A DNA stretch of 64,000 nt from Chaenocephalus aceratus. Taxonomy: Eukaryota; Chordata; Actinopteri; Perciformes; Channichthyidae. The stretch is from contig CM043791.1 in NCBI GenBank assembly GCA_023974075.1, positions 1,768,009-1,832,008 on the forward strand. The letters run 5' to 3'. The translations under genes and the position numbers were made by a program. Below the pieces are notes generated by a model. It did not search any database, was not told the origin of the DNA, and was given only the letters and a program-made list of their open reading frames with translations. Within the stretch, counting starts at the first letter, position 1. Each line of letters begins with the position of its first letter. Shown piece by piece: positions 1 through 11,870 of the stretch.

Positions 1-198
1 AGACATTCAACATATGTGAAGTGTCATCGGAGAGACGTGGACACATTGTGTGTGTGTGACCATGTGATGCCGTATCTAATGTACCATAAACACCATAGAC
101 TGTAAAACACTTGTGTAGAAAGTATATTGATCCAATTGGTCGCTCTCTATTGTGACTTTTGAGATACAGAGTTGTATTAGTACCTGATCCGAACCCAC

Positions 199-400
199 CC
201 TGTCTCAGTCTGCTCGTGATCCAGGGCAGCAGCAGCCTGACATCAGTGAAGACCCCTGGAGACCCTCTCCTGGAGGCGGGGCGGCTGCTGTTCTTTCCCC
301 AGCTCCGACCGCATCCCTTCCCCCAGGAAGCCACACCCAGTGCTACCCAGCGGCCCTCGCCTGAACCTGCAGGGCAGACCAAAGGCCCCCCCGAGTCCCC
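199..400 (-). CDS. Ovochymase-like exon 7: catalytic Ser
   Basis: Begins exactly with [12 protein letters not shown] after acceptor TCTGCAG. It continues through [16 protein letters not shown] and [18 protein letters not shown] to the probable donor GTGGGT at 193-198. The Ser of GDSGG is the nucleophile, and the PGVFTD...PWI ending closes the protease fold. The phase-1 end implies further exons to the left, outside the window. Confidence 0.92.
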
Positions 401-2554
401 CTGCAGAGGGGATGGAGGGAGGAGTCATAACATGACCAACCTTTCACAATCTGACGACTGACTCAGAGTTCAGGGAAGCTCCACTGCTCTTGAACTGAAC
501 GTAGAGTGATGGTGAAGCAGGTCTTCTCCTTATACCTGGCAGGCGTCTCTCCCCCCCCCCTCTGGCCCGGCACAGAACGGTCATGGCAGGCTGAGGCTGA
601 GCTGGTCTCTGGGGCCGAGTTGAGCTCCTGGCAGCGTGGAGGACGTGTTGACATGTGGCCGGATCCACCAGGTCTAACCTGACCTCTCTCAGCACCGCAG
701 GAACGCGGCCCTCTGGGACACAGTCACATATATTATAATTATATTAGACTAAAGAACAAGTTGACTTACAGTATTCGGTGGGGGAAATACTAACTTTCCT
801 TCATCCGGCCCCATCCTCCCATGATGCAACTGGTTCCCGGTTGGATGCTGTCATCGGGCAAAGGCAGACCAATTGGCTGAACATGGGTTCCTGTTGGAAA
901 ACACACCTTAATGAAACACGGCCAAATAAAAGATAAATATGTTCTCCTTCCTCTTCCTGCTGTATTTCCCTCTTTGTGTTAGGTACTACATACATCGAGA
1001 ATGTGTCTGTCTTCTCTCGGGATGATACAATATCTTTCTCCAGAAATAACGACCCAGTTACTTTTACTACCCACAGACCTTACCAGTTAGGGACTATTTT
1101 CCTTCTCCCTAACTTGCCGGCCAACCGTTTCACCGTGCATCTTACGATGTCCCAATCATGAGCCTCTCCCCACGAGGAGACGCTCTGTGATGAGGTAGGT
1201 GGCTGTAGTTCTGCACCAAGAACATGTTCCTCCATTAAACTGCTCATAAAAAGGCCTGCGGATCATCTCAAGTAACCAGGTCATGCATTTTCTAAAGACA
1301 CATCAAAAGAAGACGGCCGTCTTTACGACTGATATCTCCAAACCTGTGCCCCTTAAACCTAGATCGATAACTACACAGGTAGGATGCTAGGTATATGCTG
1401 TTGTTTTGACTTTGGAGCCAACTGGCCCTAAAACATGATCAGTGCTCTTCCTGGTGTTCTGAAACCTGCCCAGGACGATGTGCTGGTCCAAGTCCATCAG
1501 AGCTATGTCATAGTTCATAGGCAAAGCGTGATGGTACTTCTCGTGGACTGAGACAGACTTGATGAGGAAGGCCTGCTTCTCTTCATCATCTGCTCTCTGG
1601 TCGAACTCTCCCACCACCACTCGCACTCCGCTGAGGAACTCTCTAGACAGAGGAGACAGGCTTTGCATTCATGACAGTCCACGGTGATACCATAGGACAG
1701 TGAGAGAGTAAGTAAGAGAGTACTTGGAGTGTGAAGCCAAGCAGTGTGCAGCGGTCAGTATCCAGCGCTCAGTCAGGATGGCCCCCCCACAGAAGTGAGA
1801 GCCCCTGTACTGCAGGGACACCTGAGGAAGGACACCACAAAGCTTCTCAGCAGTTCAACATGATCACAGCAAAACAAGATGTTACATTTCATTTCATTTG
1901 CAAAGCTTCTTACAATACGTGCAACAAACATAGAGACTAAAAGCGAACAACAAGGAAAGTGCAGACATGTTCACTTCGAGCAAGTCATGCTGTTGCTGCT
2001 GGGCATTCGTTACAAGGTCGAAGCTCGTTCTTTAAAGTGCTTTCTCTTTTTTTGAATTGCCAGGGAACAATGGAAATAGATGGGTTTTCATTTAGCTTTG
2101 ATCTGCAGAGTTTCTGCTGTCCTGATGTCGATGGGGAGCTCTTCCTGGGTCCCACTCACAGAGATGTAGTAGCAGCTGATTGGCTGACGCCAGGCGTAGT
2201 GCACGTGCTGGAGTGTATGGCTGAACCCAGGCCTGGATGAGGAAGGGGCTCACGCTGATACACACACATTAACGCCTGATGCCAGAACAGTATCTGTTTG
2301 GAAGCCGTTCATTCTTCAGCAGCAGAGTACGATGTATGAAGACCTCTTCGGCTTCTTGTTCTCCTCACACTAAATATAACACAATACACACACATTCTGA
2401 CTGAGGCCCTGAGACGATGGCAGACCTTTGGGGGGTTTCCTAGTGTTTGCTGTGGTAATACTCATTCTTCACTAACTAACATTAACTCACCTGTTCCTAC
2501 ACCCTAAAGACAGGAGTAACAACTTCTAAAATGATTAACCAGAATGATTTGTTC

Positions 2555-2593
<39 letters not shown>

Positions 2594-2604
2594 CCTCTCT
2601 CTCC

Positions 2605-2635
<31 letters not shown>

Positions 2636-2647
2636 GCGCTCTCGCTC

Positions 2648-2679
<32 letters not shown>

Positions 2680-5600
2680 GCCTCTCTCTCTCTCGCTCTC
2701 TCGCTCTCTCTCGCTCTCTCTCGCTCTCTCTCTCTCGCTCTCTCTCTCGCTCTCTCGCTCTCTCTCGCTCTCTCTCTCTCTGAGTGTGTGAGGAGTTCGG
2801 TGGTGGTGAGCTGAGAGCGTAGTGAGGTTTGATCAGGGGCGGACTGGGACTACAAATCAGCCCGGGACTCTCGACCGGCCCACTTCGGTACCGCCGGCCC
2901 ACGCGGTGCCGCAAGTAAATACCGCTAGTAAATTGTCGACGGGGGGGGGGTGCTAGTGACTTACCGCAGAGGTAGACATTAAGGGTAAAATTGACTTGTA
3001 TTATCACTGGTCCCATTGTAACCACTGGCCCGGAGCATTCGTCCAAAAACAAATCGACTAATAATGAAGAAAATTAACACATTTGTTGCAATAGTAATTT
3101 ATGCACTAACTACATTACTACTTGTACCACAACATTTGAATCATCAGTTCTCATTTTCCTCAATTGTTCATATTTGGTTTATTAAATAATGAATTGTGGT
3201 CATTGTTAAAAAATGTCTATTATTATGAGATTATTATTTGTATAATGCACTTTCTGCCTTCCTGTCATTAGGAGTTAGACATGTAATGGCTATATGTAAG
3301 TGATTTGATTAGAACCTCATCCTAAACTGCTGGGACATTTCCCTAAAGCCAATACCTTTATATTGTCTACTCTTCACTTACTTGTCAGCATAGGTGGGCA
3401 TTGATGTACAGAGCCGACAGAAGACCTTGTTTATACTGGCATCATATGGAGAGGTGCAGTGACGCGTCCTGAAACCAGGAAGTAAGCTGCTGGTTCCCTG
3501 GACAAGGGTTTTGGAAAATAGCTGGAAATAAGGTCTGTGGAAAACAAACCTGATAAATGCACGTTTTGTTCAGCCGGATAATCTCCACATGTCTACCCTA
3601 CTTTTATCATTTTCGAATCATAAATCTAATCGATAGATTATAAAAGGGTTTTAGGACGCGTCACTGCACCACTCGAAGCCAACTCCATCGATCAAGCTGA
3701 CACTTTTCTCCCTCTTCTTCTCATGATCCCTGTCACTCTCCTTTAACTCCTCCGGTGACTTTCTTTTATTTGAAGATTGTTTTTTGCCCGGCGCTTGGCC
3801 GGTTACCGCTGGTATTAAAAACATTTTGGCGAAATAGTGAAGGAGCGCGCTGCCGCTCACGGGAGCCTGCTCGCGCTGCACTCCGCAGCAAACAGCTGTT
3901 TGCTTTTCACCCAACAACGACAACCGACTCACGGAACGCTATGTTGTAGCGTTGATAAACGAAACAATTTAACTAAATTGCTAGTCAAGATACCAATACC
4001 ACAGGACAATTTTTTAAAGCAATATTTTAGTGGCCCGAGCGGGCAAGTGGAAAATACGTTATGCTGGCCCGGGTGTCTAAATAGTGCTTCCGGGCCAGCG
4101 GGCCATTTAATATCGAGCCCTGCCGGTTACCGGGCGGCCCACATCGTCCGACCGGCCCACTTCAGTACCGGCCCATCGGGATTCGTCCCGAACGTCCCGA
4201 TGGCCAGTCCGCCCCTGGGTTTGATGGTAACTTTTCGTAAAAGTTTTCACTTTTTTCTTCTTCTACTTTGTTCATTGTATGATTGTTTATTGGTCTTGTT
4301 TGTTGTGAGTGTTTTTTTCTTCCGTGAGAGAAGCGTGTTTCTCTGCAGGGATGGCTTCCTGTGAGATGCCGTCCCTGCGACACGGGGTGAGGGTGATCCC
4401 TCAGGAGAATAGTACGGTGGAGAGTGTGCTGCTGGCGGTGGGGGAGCAGGTGGGACACGGAAACATCTCCTACGCATCCCGCATGAATAAAGCTGTGGTC
4501 GTTTTTGTAAAGAAGCAGGAGTTGGTAAGCCAGTTAATTGAAAGTGGCTTAAACATAAATGATGAGTTCATACAAGTGTCCCCGCTGGCAGTGCCTTCTA
4601 CCCGGATTACCATATCGGGAGTCCCTCCATTTATTCCCAATGAAACGCTGGAGAAAGAGCTTAAACGCTACGGGAGAATGGCGAGTGGTTTCCGCACCGT
4701 GAGTCTGGGCTGTAAGGACACCAAGCTGAAGCACGTGCAGTCTCTGCGGAGAAAGGTGTTTATGTTTTTGGACTGCACATCGCAAACACTGGATGTGTCT
4801 TTCCGTATTAAATATGAGGAAGGTTTCTACATGGTGTATGCGAGTGCTGGCAGTCAAGTGTTTTGGTTGTGGTGATGTGGGGCACAAGAAGATCGCTTGT
4901 CCGCAGAGACTGATAGCAGCACTTCTATTGGAAGGAAACATTGTGAATGAGAGTGGAGAGGGAACCAGCGGAGTGGCTAGGCCCGTGACCGGAGCTACCG
5001 GAGCTACCGGAGCTACCGGAGCTACGGCCCCTGTTTCTGGGGCTGACGTACTCGTGTCTACAGCCGCCGGGGCCGCCGTGCCCGTGCTTGGGGCAGTCGT
5101 GTGCGCGGCTGCAGTGCCGGGGGCCGCGGTGCCCGCTCCTGCTACACCCGTGCCCGCTCCCGCTGTACCCACACCTGGTGCAGCCGTGCTTAGGGCCGTC
5201 GTGCCCGCACTCGCTGTGCCCAGTGTAGCCGTGCCTGTGCCTGTGTTGCCCGAAGCAGTGGTGCCAGGCGGGTTTGTGTTTGGTCCCATGATGGCGGGTA
5301 AAGCCGCAGTTTCTGTGGGTGTTAAGCCGTTGTTTGCAGGGTTTAATATAAAAACAGTTGTGGAGGCTGAAGCTCAGGTAAGGGCTGGATGCAAAGAGGG
5401 TGTGATGGAGTGCTCAGAGCAGGAGCTTCAGGTGGTCTCTGGGAAACAAGCTCAGCTGTCACAAAAACTGGACAGTGAGGGGCAAATCAGCTGGTTATGA
5501 TGGAGCAGATATGGAGTGTGACTCTGAATCGGATAGTGTCTCCGTGTCTGACAGTGTTTCTCAGAGTGAGGATCTCTACTCTTTTGAACAGATCCAGGAG

Positions 5601-8600
5601 TTTCTCCGGTATCGCCTCAAGAAACACATCACTACACTGAGGAAAGCTTTAAACAAAGGGACCGAAGTGCCTAAAAAAAGGAGTCGTAAATTGAATATGA
5701 TCATACAGCACCGGGTGTTTCCTCCTTACTGTCTGTTCCTATCTTTTTTCTTAATGGCCTGTCTCTCTTCTCCTCACATTCAGGGTCTAAGGGTAGCCTC
5801 ATTAAATATGAATGGGGGCAGAGACGCTCAAAAGAAAGCCTTAGTAACGGAAGTTATCCAACAGAAAAAGCTAGATGTAGTATTTCTACAAGAAACTCAC
5901 AGTGACAGCAGAAATGAAACTGACTGGGGTCTCTGGTGGGGGGGGGCCGCACGTCCTTAGCCATGGGACACATTTGAGTGCAGGAGTAGCTATTCTATTC
6001 TCACCGCTTTTAAATATAAAAATAATATCCAGCACAGAGGTAGTGAAGGGTAGAGTCATTCTAGTGAGAGCTGAAATAGATGATTTTCTGATTAGCTTTA
6101 TTAATGTTTATGCACCAAACCAAGGCTCTGAGCGTGAAGAGGTCTTTAAAGTATTGGAAGAGAAAATAAGTGATATTGGTCGAGGGGAGTTTATTGTTTT
6201 GGGTGGAGACTGGAATTGTTGCACTGACTTTACTTTGGATAGGACTGGAGTTGAGCCACATCTTCAGTCTTCCTCTGTATTGTCCCATGTTCTGAAGAAA
6301 AGTGATGTGGTGGATGTGGAGGAGGATGCATTCTACATGCAGGCAATACACATGGGTTAAAATATCAGATGGTAGAGTTAGTGCAGCCAGATTGGACAGG
6401 TTTTATTTACCCAAGGCCTTTTCTGCTAGGTTTCAAACTGTCAGATCATCCCTGTTGCTTTTACAGACCATCATTTAGTTTTGATGGAGCTGATTTTATC
6501 TTCCAATGGAAAACCCAGGTCTTTTTGGCATTTCAATAATAGATTACTACATGATTTGAATTTCTGTGAACAATTTAAGATGTTTTGGGCTTACTGGAGA
6601 TCTAGGAAAGATAGGTTTTCTTCCCTTACTCAGTGGTGGGAGGTAGGAAAAGCCCAAATTAGGGTTTTTGGTCAACAATACAGCTCCTATTCAACAGCCA
6701 ACATTAAGAGAGTAGTGGAGAGTTTAGAAAAAGACATAATAGATTTTGGAAAGTCTCTCACAAGCTGATCCACAGAAGAATGCCAGTTTAAAAGAAAAAA
6801 GACAGGAGCTTAACTCCTTATGCAAGAAAGAGCCAAAGGAGCTTTAGTCCGAGGCCCGTTTCACCAACTCCAGGACATAGACGCACCCACTGCCTTCTTT
6901 TTCAGTTTGGAAAAATCAGTGGTAAAGAGAAAACAGATGTGTGTCTGCGGCTTTCCTGAGGGAAAGGTGACCACGGAGCCGGCTGAGATGAGGAAGCATG
7001 CAGTAGATTTCTACACGGATTTGTTCAAGGCTGAGGATGTGATGTAGACTCTGCTGCAGAGCTGCTGCAGGGACTTCCTCAGCTGAGCCCAGAGGAACAG
7101 AACACGCTCAGCTCTGAGAGGAGGAAGCATGCTGCAGAGCGTCCTCAGCTGAGCTCAGAGGAACAGAACACCGCTCAGCTCTGAGCTGACTTTTGATGAA
7201 CTAACTGCCGCTGTGTCTCAGATGGCGTCAGGAAAGGCTCCTGGAATAGATGGATTATCATCAGACTTTTTTAAGCATTTTTGGAGTCTTATGGGACAGG
7301 ACATTTTGGATGTTTTTAAAGAATGTTTTGAAGAAGGGATGCTCCCAGCTTCCTCCAGGCGTGCAGTTCTCTCTCTGCTTCCTAAAGAGGGAGACTTGAC
7401 CTCTTTAAAAAACTGGAGACCAGTGGCTCTTTTATGTACGGACTACAAAATCCTCTCAAAGGTTTTATCAAACAGATTAAAACTTTTTATTGGTCAACTG
7501 ATTGTTGTGGATCAATCATACTGTGTGCCAGATAGGTCGATGCTTGATAGTTTGTTTTTAATGAGGGATGTGTTTGACATATGTAAATTGTATGATATCA
7601 ATGCTGGCATCATATCAATTGACCAAGAGAAGGCTTTTGATCGTGTAGATCACAAGTTTCTCTTTACAACACTGCAGGCTTTTGGTGTTGGGGAGGGGTT
7701 CCTGTCGTGGGTAAGGATTCTGTACCATGAAGCTTTTTGTGTAATAAAAGTGGGGGGAGGGTTGAGTGTCCCTGTGCCGGTTGGGAGGGGGATCAGGCAG
7801 GGCTGTCCTATCTCAGGTCAGCTGTACAGTATTGCCATTGAGCCTCTTCTCTGCAGGTTGAGGAGCCGACTGAGGGGTCTCAGTCTGCTCTGTTTACCAG
7901 AGATGTCTCACAGCCCTCCTGTTGTTGTGTCAGCATATGCAGATGATATAAATATAATTATCCAAGGTCACACGGATGTAAAGGAACTGAAGGAAAGCCT
8001 TGCCCTTTATGAAAAAGCATCTTCAGCCAAGGTCAACTGGGGAAAGAGCGAGACTGTTTTAGTGGGCCAGTGGAGAGTAGGGGACATTCCTAGTCTTCCT
8101 GGAGGCATCAGGTGGGGTAGACGAGGGATTAAAGTCCTAGGGGTGCAGTTAGGGACTGAGGAGTTTCAAAAACAGAACTGGGAGGGAGTGCTTGACAAGG
8201 TGGAAGCTAAGTTGTCTAAATGGAGATGGTTGCTACCTCAGCTGTCATACAGGGAAGAGCTCTGGTTGTGAATAATCTCGTTGCCTCTTCTCTTTGGCAC
8301 AAGCTCATAGTGTTGGCACCACCACCAGGGCTGGGGAAGGAACTACAGCGGTGCCTAGTAAACTTGTTCTGGTCTGGACAACACTGGCTGAAGGCTTCGG
8401 TCCTGTATCTCCCTGTGGCAGAGGGAGGGCAAGGGCTCATAGACATTCAGTCCAGAACAGCGGCTTTTAGACTGCAGACTGCTCAGAGACTGCTGCACGG
8501 CAGCGGGCAGCGCTGGTTGGATCCTGCTCGGCTGCTCCTCAGGAAGGCTGGAAGGCTTGGGATGGATAAACACCTTTTCCTAATCAGGACGACTGAATCA

Positions 8601-11600
8601 ATCAATCAATCAATGTTTATTTATATAGCCCAATATCACACATGTTACATTTGTCTCAGTGGTCTTCACAGTGTGTACAGAATATCAGTATGACAATACG
8701 ACACCCTCTGTCCTCAGACCCTCACATCGTACAAGGAAAAACTTCCAAAGAAAACCCAGTTTAAAGGGAAAAAATGGGGAGAAACCTCAGGGAGAGCAGC
8801 AGAGGAGGGATCCCTCTCCCAGGACGGACAGACGTGCAATAGATGCCGTGTGTAAATTGAAAAGATAATACATTTGCAAACATAGGTAGTCCAGATGTTT
8901 GGAAATGCATGTGTGTATAATAGGAAGATGAATCCACGAGGATATCCATCCAGGACCGATGATCCAGGACCACAGCCACGACTCAAGATCCAGCGCTCGC
9001 GATCCAGGACACAGGACCGCAGGATCATCCATGACTCCGGATCCCAGCGTATATAGACACCAAAAAAGAAGGACATTTGGGGAAGCTGGGTTAATCGGAA
9101 CATGAGAGTACACGGGTACAGACAGAGAGAAGGAAGAAGTAAGATGTCCCCCGACAAACTAAGCCTATATCAGCAAAACTAGGGCTGAATCTAATCAGCC
9201 CTAACTATAAGCTTTATCAAAAAGGAAGGTCTTAAGCGCACTCTTAAAAACGGATAGGGTGTCTGCCGCCCGAACACAAACTGGAAGCTGATTCCACAAA
9301 TGTGGAGCTGATAAGAAAAGGCTCTGGCTCCCATTGTACTTTAGAGATTCTAGGAACAACCAACAACCTGCATTCTTGGAACGCAATGCCCTAGCAGGCC
9401 AGTAGGGTATAATGAGTTCTTTAAGGTAAGATGGCGCCTGCCCATTAAGGCTTTGTAGGCGAGAAGAAGAATTTTAAATTCTATCCTGTGTTCTATAGGG
9501 AGCCAGTGTAAGGCAGCCAGAAACAGGAGTAATGTGGTCCCTTTTCCTAACTCTGGTTAGTACACGAGCCGCAGCATTTTGAATCAGCTGAAGCGACTTG
9601 ATTGACTTCTTGGTACTCCCTGATAATAAGAGTTACAATAATCCAGCCTAGAAGTAACAAATGCATGGACTAGTTTCTCTGCATCGTTTTGAGGCAAGAT
9701 ATGCCTGATTTTTGCAATGTTACGTAGATGGAAGTAGGCGGGTCCTTGAAATTGATTTTATGTGGGCGTTAAAGGATAAATCCTGATCAAATATAACACC
9801 AAGATTCCTTACAGTCTCACTGGAGGCCAAATTAATGCCATCCATAGTTAGTATATCTTTAGATAATTTGTTTCGTAGATTCTTCGGGCCAAGTACAATA
9901 ACTTCAGTTTTGGTCGTGTTTAACATCAAAAAGTTTAAGGTCATCCACGTTTTTAAGTCCTTAAGGCAGTCTTGAATTTTATTTAGATGATTAATTTCAT
10001 CAGGCTTGATTGATAAATATAGTTGAGTATCATCCGCATAACAATGAAAGTTTACAGAATGATTCCTTATAATATTGCCTAACGGAAGCATATATAATGT
10101 GAACAAAATAGGTCCGAGCACTGAGCCCTGTGGCACTCCATGGCTAACTTTGGTTTGCGTGGGAGATTCATCGTTAACACGTACAAACTGAGAGCGTTCA
10201 GATAGATAGGACCTAAACCAGCCTAAAGCAGTTCCCTGTATGCCAACGAAGTGCTCTAGTCTTTGCAATAGGATATCATGGTCGATAGTATCAAATGCAG
10301 CACTGAGATCGAGCAAAACAAAAATAGAGACAAGTCCCTTGTCTGAGGCTATTAGAATGTCATTTGTGACTTTAACCAGAGCTGTCTCTGTGCTATGATG
10401 TGTTCTAAAGCCAGACTGAAAATCTTCAAATAAATCATTGTTTTTTAAGTAATCACACAACTGTTTTGCGACCGCTTTCTCAAGAATTTTTGAGAGGAAC
10501 GGAAGCGGACCTGACGGGACTTACATCCTTCTACAGATCCGTTCTTAACGCCTGGCAGACACTAAAGGTCACACGGACCCCGGACCAGAGACCGGGAATG
10601 TGGTTGTTCGAGGAGCCACTCCAAAAGAATGACCTCTTCCCAACTGCAACCTTTTCTTCTGCAGCTTTGGGAACAAAAGTTTGTTGAGGCTGGCATCACC
10701 AAGCTGGGTCATCTGAAAAGAACATCGGTTGAAACTCTTTGTCACACCATAAACATCAGGTCTTCCAGAGTGATACAGAAGATCGTTGAAGACATCATGC
10801 AGTCCCTGTCGGCGCCAGAGAGGGCATTCATTGAGGATCCTGCTAGATTGGACACTTGGAAGGAGGAGAATAACTCTGAGTTTCCCTCACTCACCGTTAG
10901 TCCTGCTGTCGGAGAGTGGCAAGAAGAGCGTGGAAAACTTCTCTCGCTAAAAACACCAATTCTGGGCAGTTTCAGTTCCTGTGGGAAAAAGCAGCTGTAC
11001 CAGTGCTGTGTCAAGACGCTTCACATCCGTCTTCTGGCTGAGGTCAAGGAGTCGAGGTGGAACGAGTTTTTCCCTTCAGACTTGACCCCTAAAGGCAGGT
11101 GGAGGGTCCTGTATAAGCGTCCTGTTGAAACACGGATGGCTGACCTCCAGTGGAGGATTATACATGGAGCTTTAGCTACAAACAGACACCGAGCTCACCT
11201 TGATCCAAGTGCTGGGGACGAGTGCCCGTTTTGCCAGCAGAGTGAAAACAGTTGAGCACCTGGTAGCTTCCTGCACGCGGCTGGCAGGCTGGGCTACTGA
11301 GAGGATGGGTGGAAGGGTAGGGGAGGTGCTTTCACTTCCACTCTTTGTATATGGGCCTAGATATGTGGCAACAAAAGGAGTAACTCTCACTCTGATTAAT
11401 GCTATCTTTGCAACTGCTAAGCTAACAATTTGGAGGACCAGGAAGAACCAGATGTTAGGACAGGGCTGGACAGATGTTGTTCAGAGTGTGAAGGGTTTGG
11501 TGCCTGCTCGGCTTAAAGTAGAACATGCTTTTTACAGTGTGACCAACAACCTGCCTGCTGTCAGGACTCTTTGGAGGTCAATCATGTGCTATGTACGACA

Positions 11601-11729
11601 AGGGGAGATGGTACGCTGGAGCTGAATTTATAATATTTTAAAAAAAAGTGTCATGAATGTGATGATTTTGTAAGTTTTTATTTTTAAATGACTTAATAAA
11701 GGGTTTATTAAAAGTCAAAAGTCTCTCTC

Positions 11730-11779
<50 letters not shown>

Positions 11780-11785
11780 TCTCTA

Positions 11786-11870
<85 letters not shown>

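Larger units (their letters stand above)
2782..11720 (+). mobile_element. Tx1-clade LINE in a CT microsatellite (Kibi-like), degraded
   Basis: A non-LTR retrotransposon, about 5.6 kb after removing two nested insertions (2834-4217 and about 8592-10502). ORF1 (about 4351-5500) has the conserved fish Tx1 body ([18 protein letters not shown]) and a CCHC knuckle [17 protein letters not shown]2 has an APE endonuclease (about 5785-6480: [26 protein letters not shown]) and a reverse transcriptase (about 7190-8580, with YADD near 7940); its C-terminal region resumes at about 10503-11625. Several frameshifts and stops make it inactive. Both flanks are CT repeats, so it sits inside one microsatellite. 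From memory, Kibi elements of this clade target TC repeats; the family name is inferred, the clade is clear. Confidence 0.85.

Noticed and set aside
243..428. Minus-strand 61-codon frame starting [11 protein letters not shown]
   Set aside because: It overlaps ovochymase-like exon 7 in the wrong frame; the exon frame starting GDSGGP after the TCTGCAG acceptor is the real one.
2504..3052. Open frames rich in RERE or SLSL here and at 11763-11978
   Set aside because: Artefacts of the CT microsatellites on both sides of the LINE.
4549..5289. 246-codon minus-strand frame rich in Gly, Thr and Ala
   Set aside because: Shadow of the Ala/Pro/Val-rich tail of the LINE ORF1 on the plus strand.
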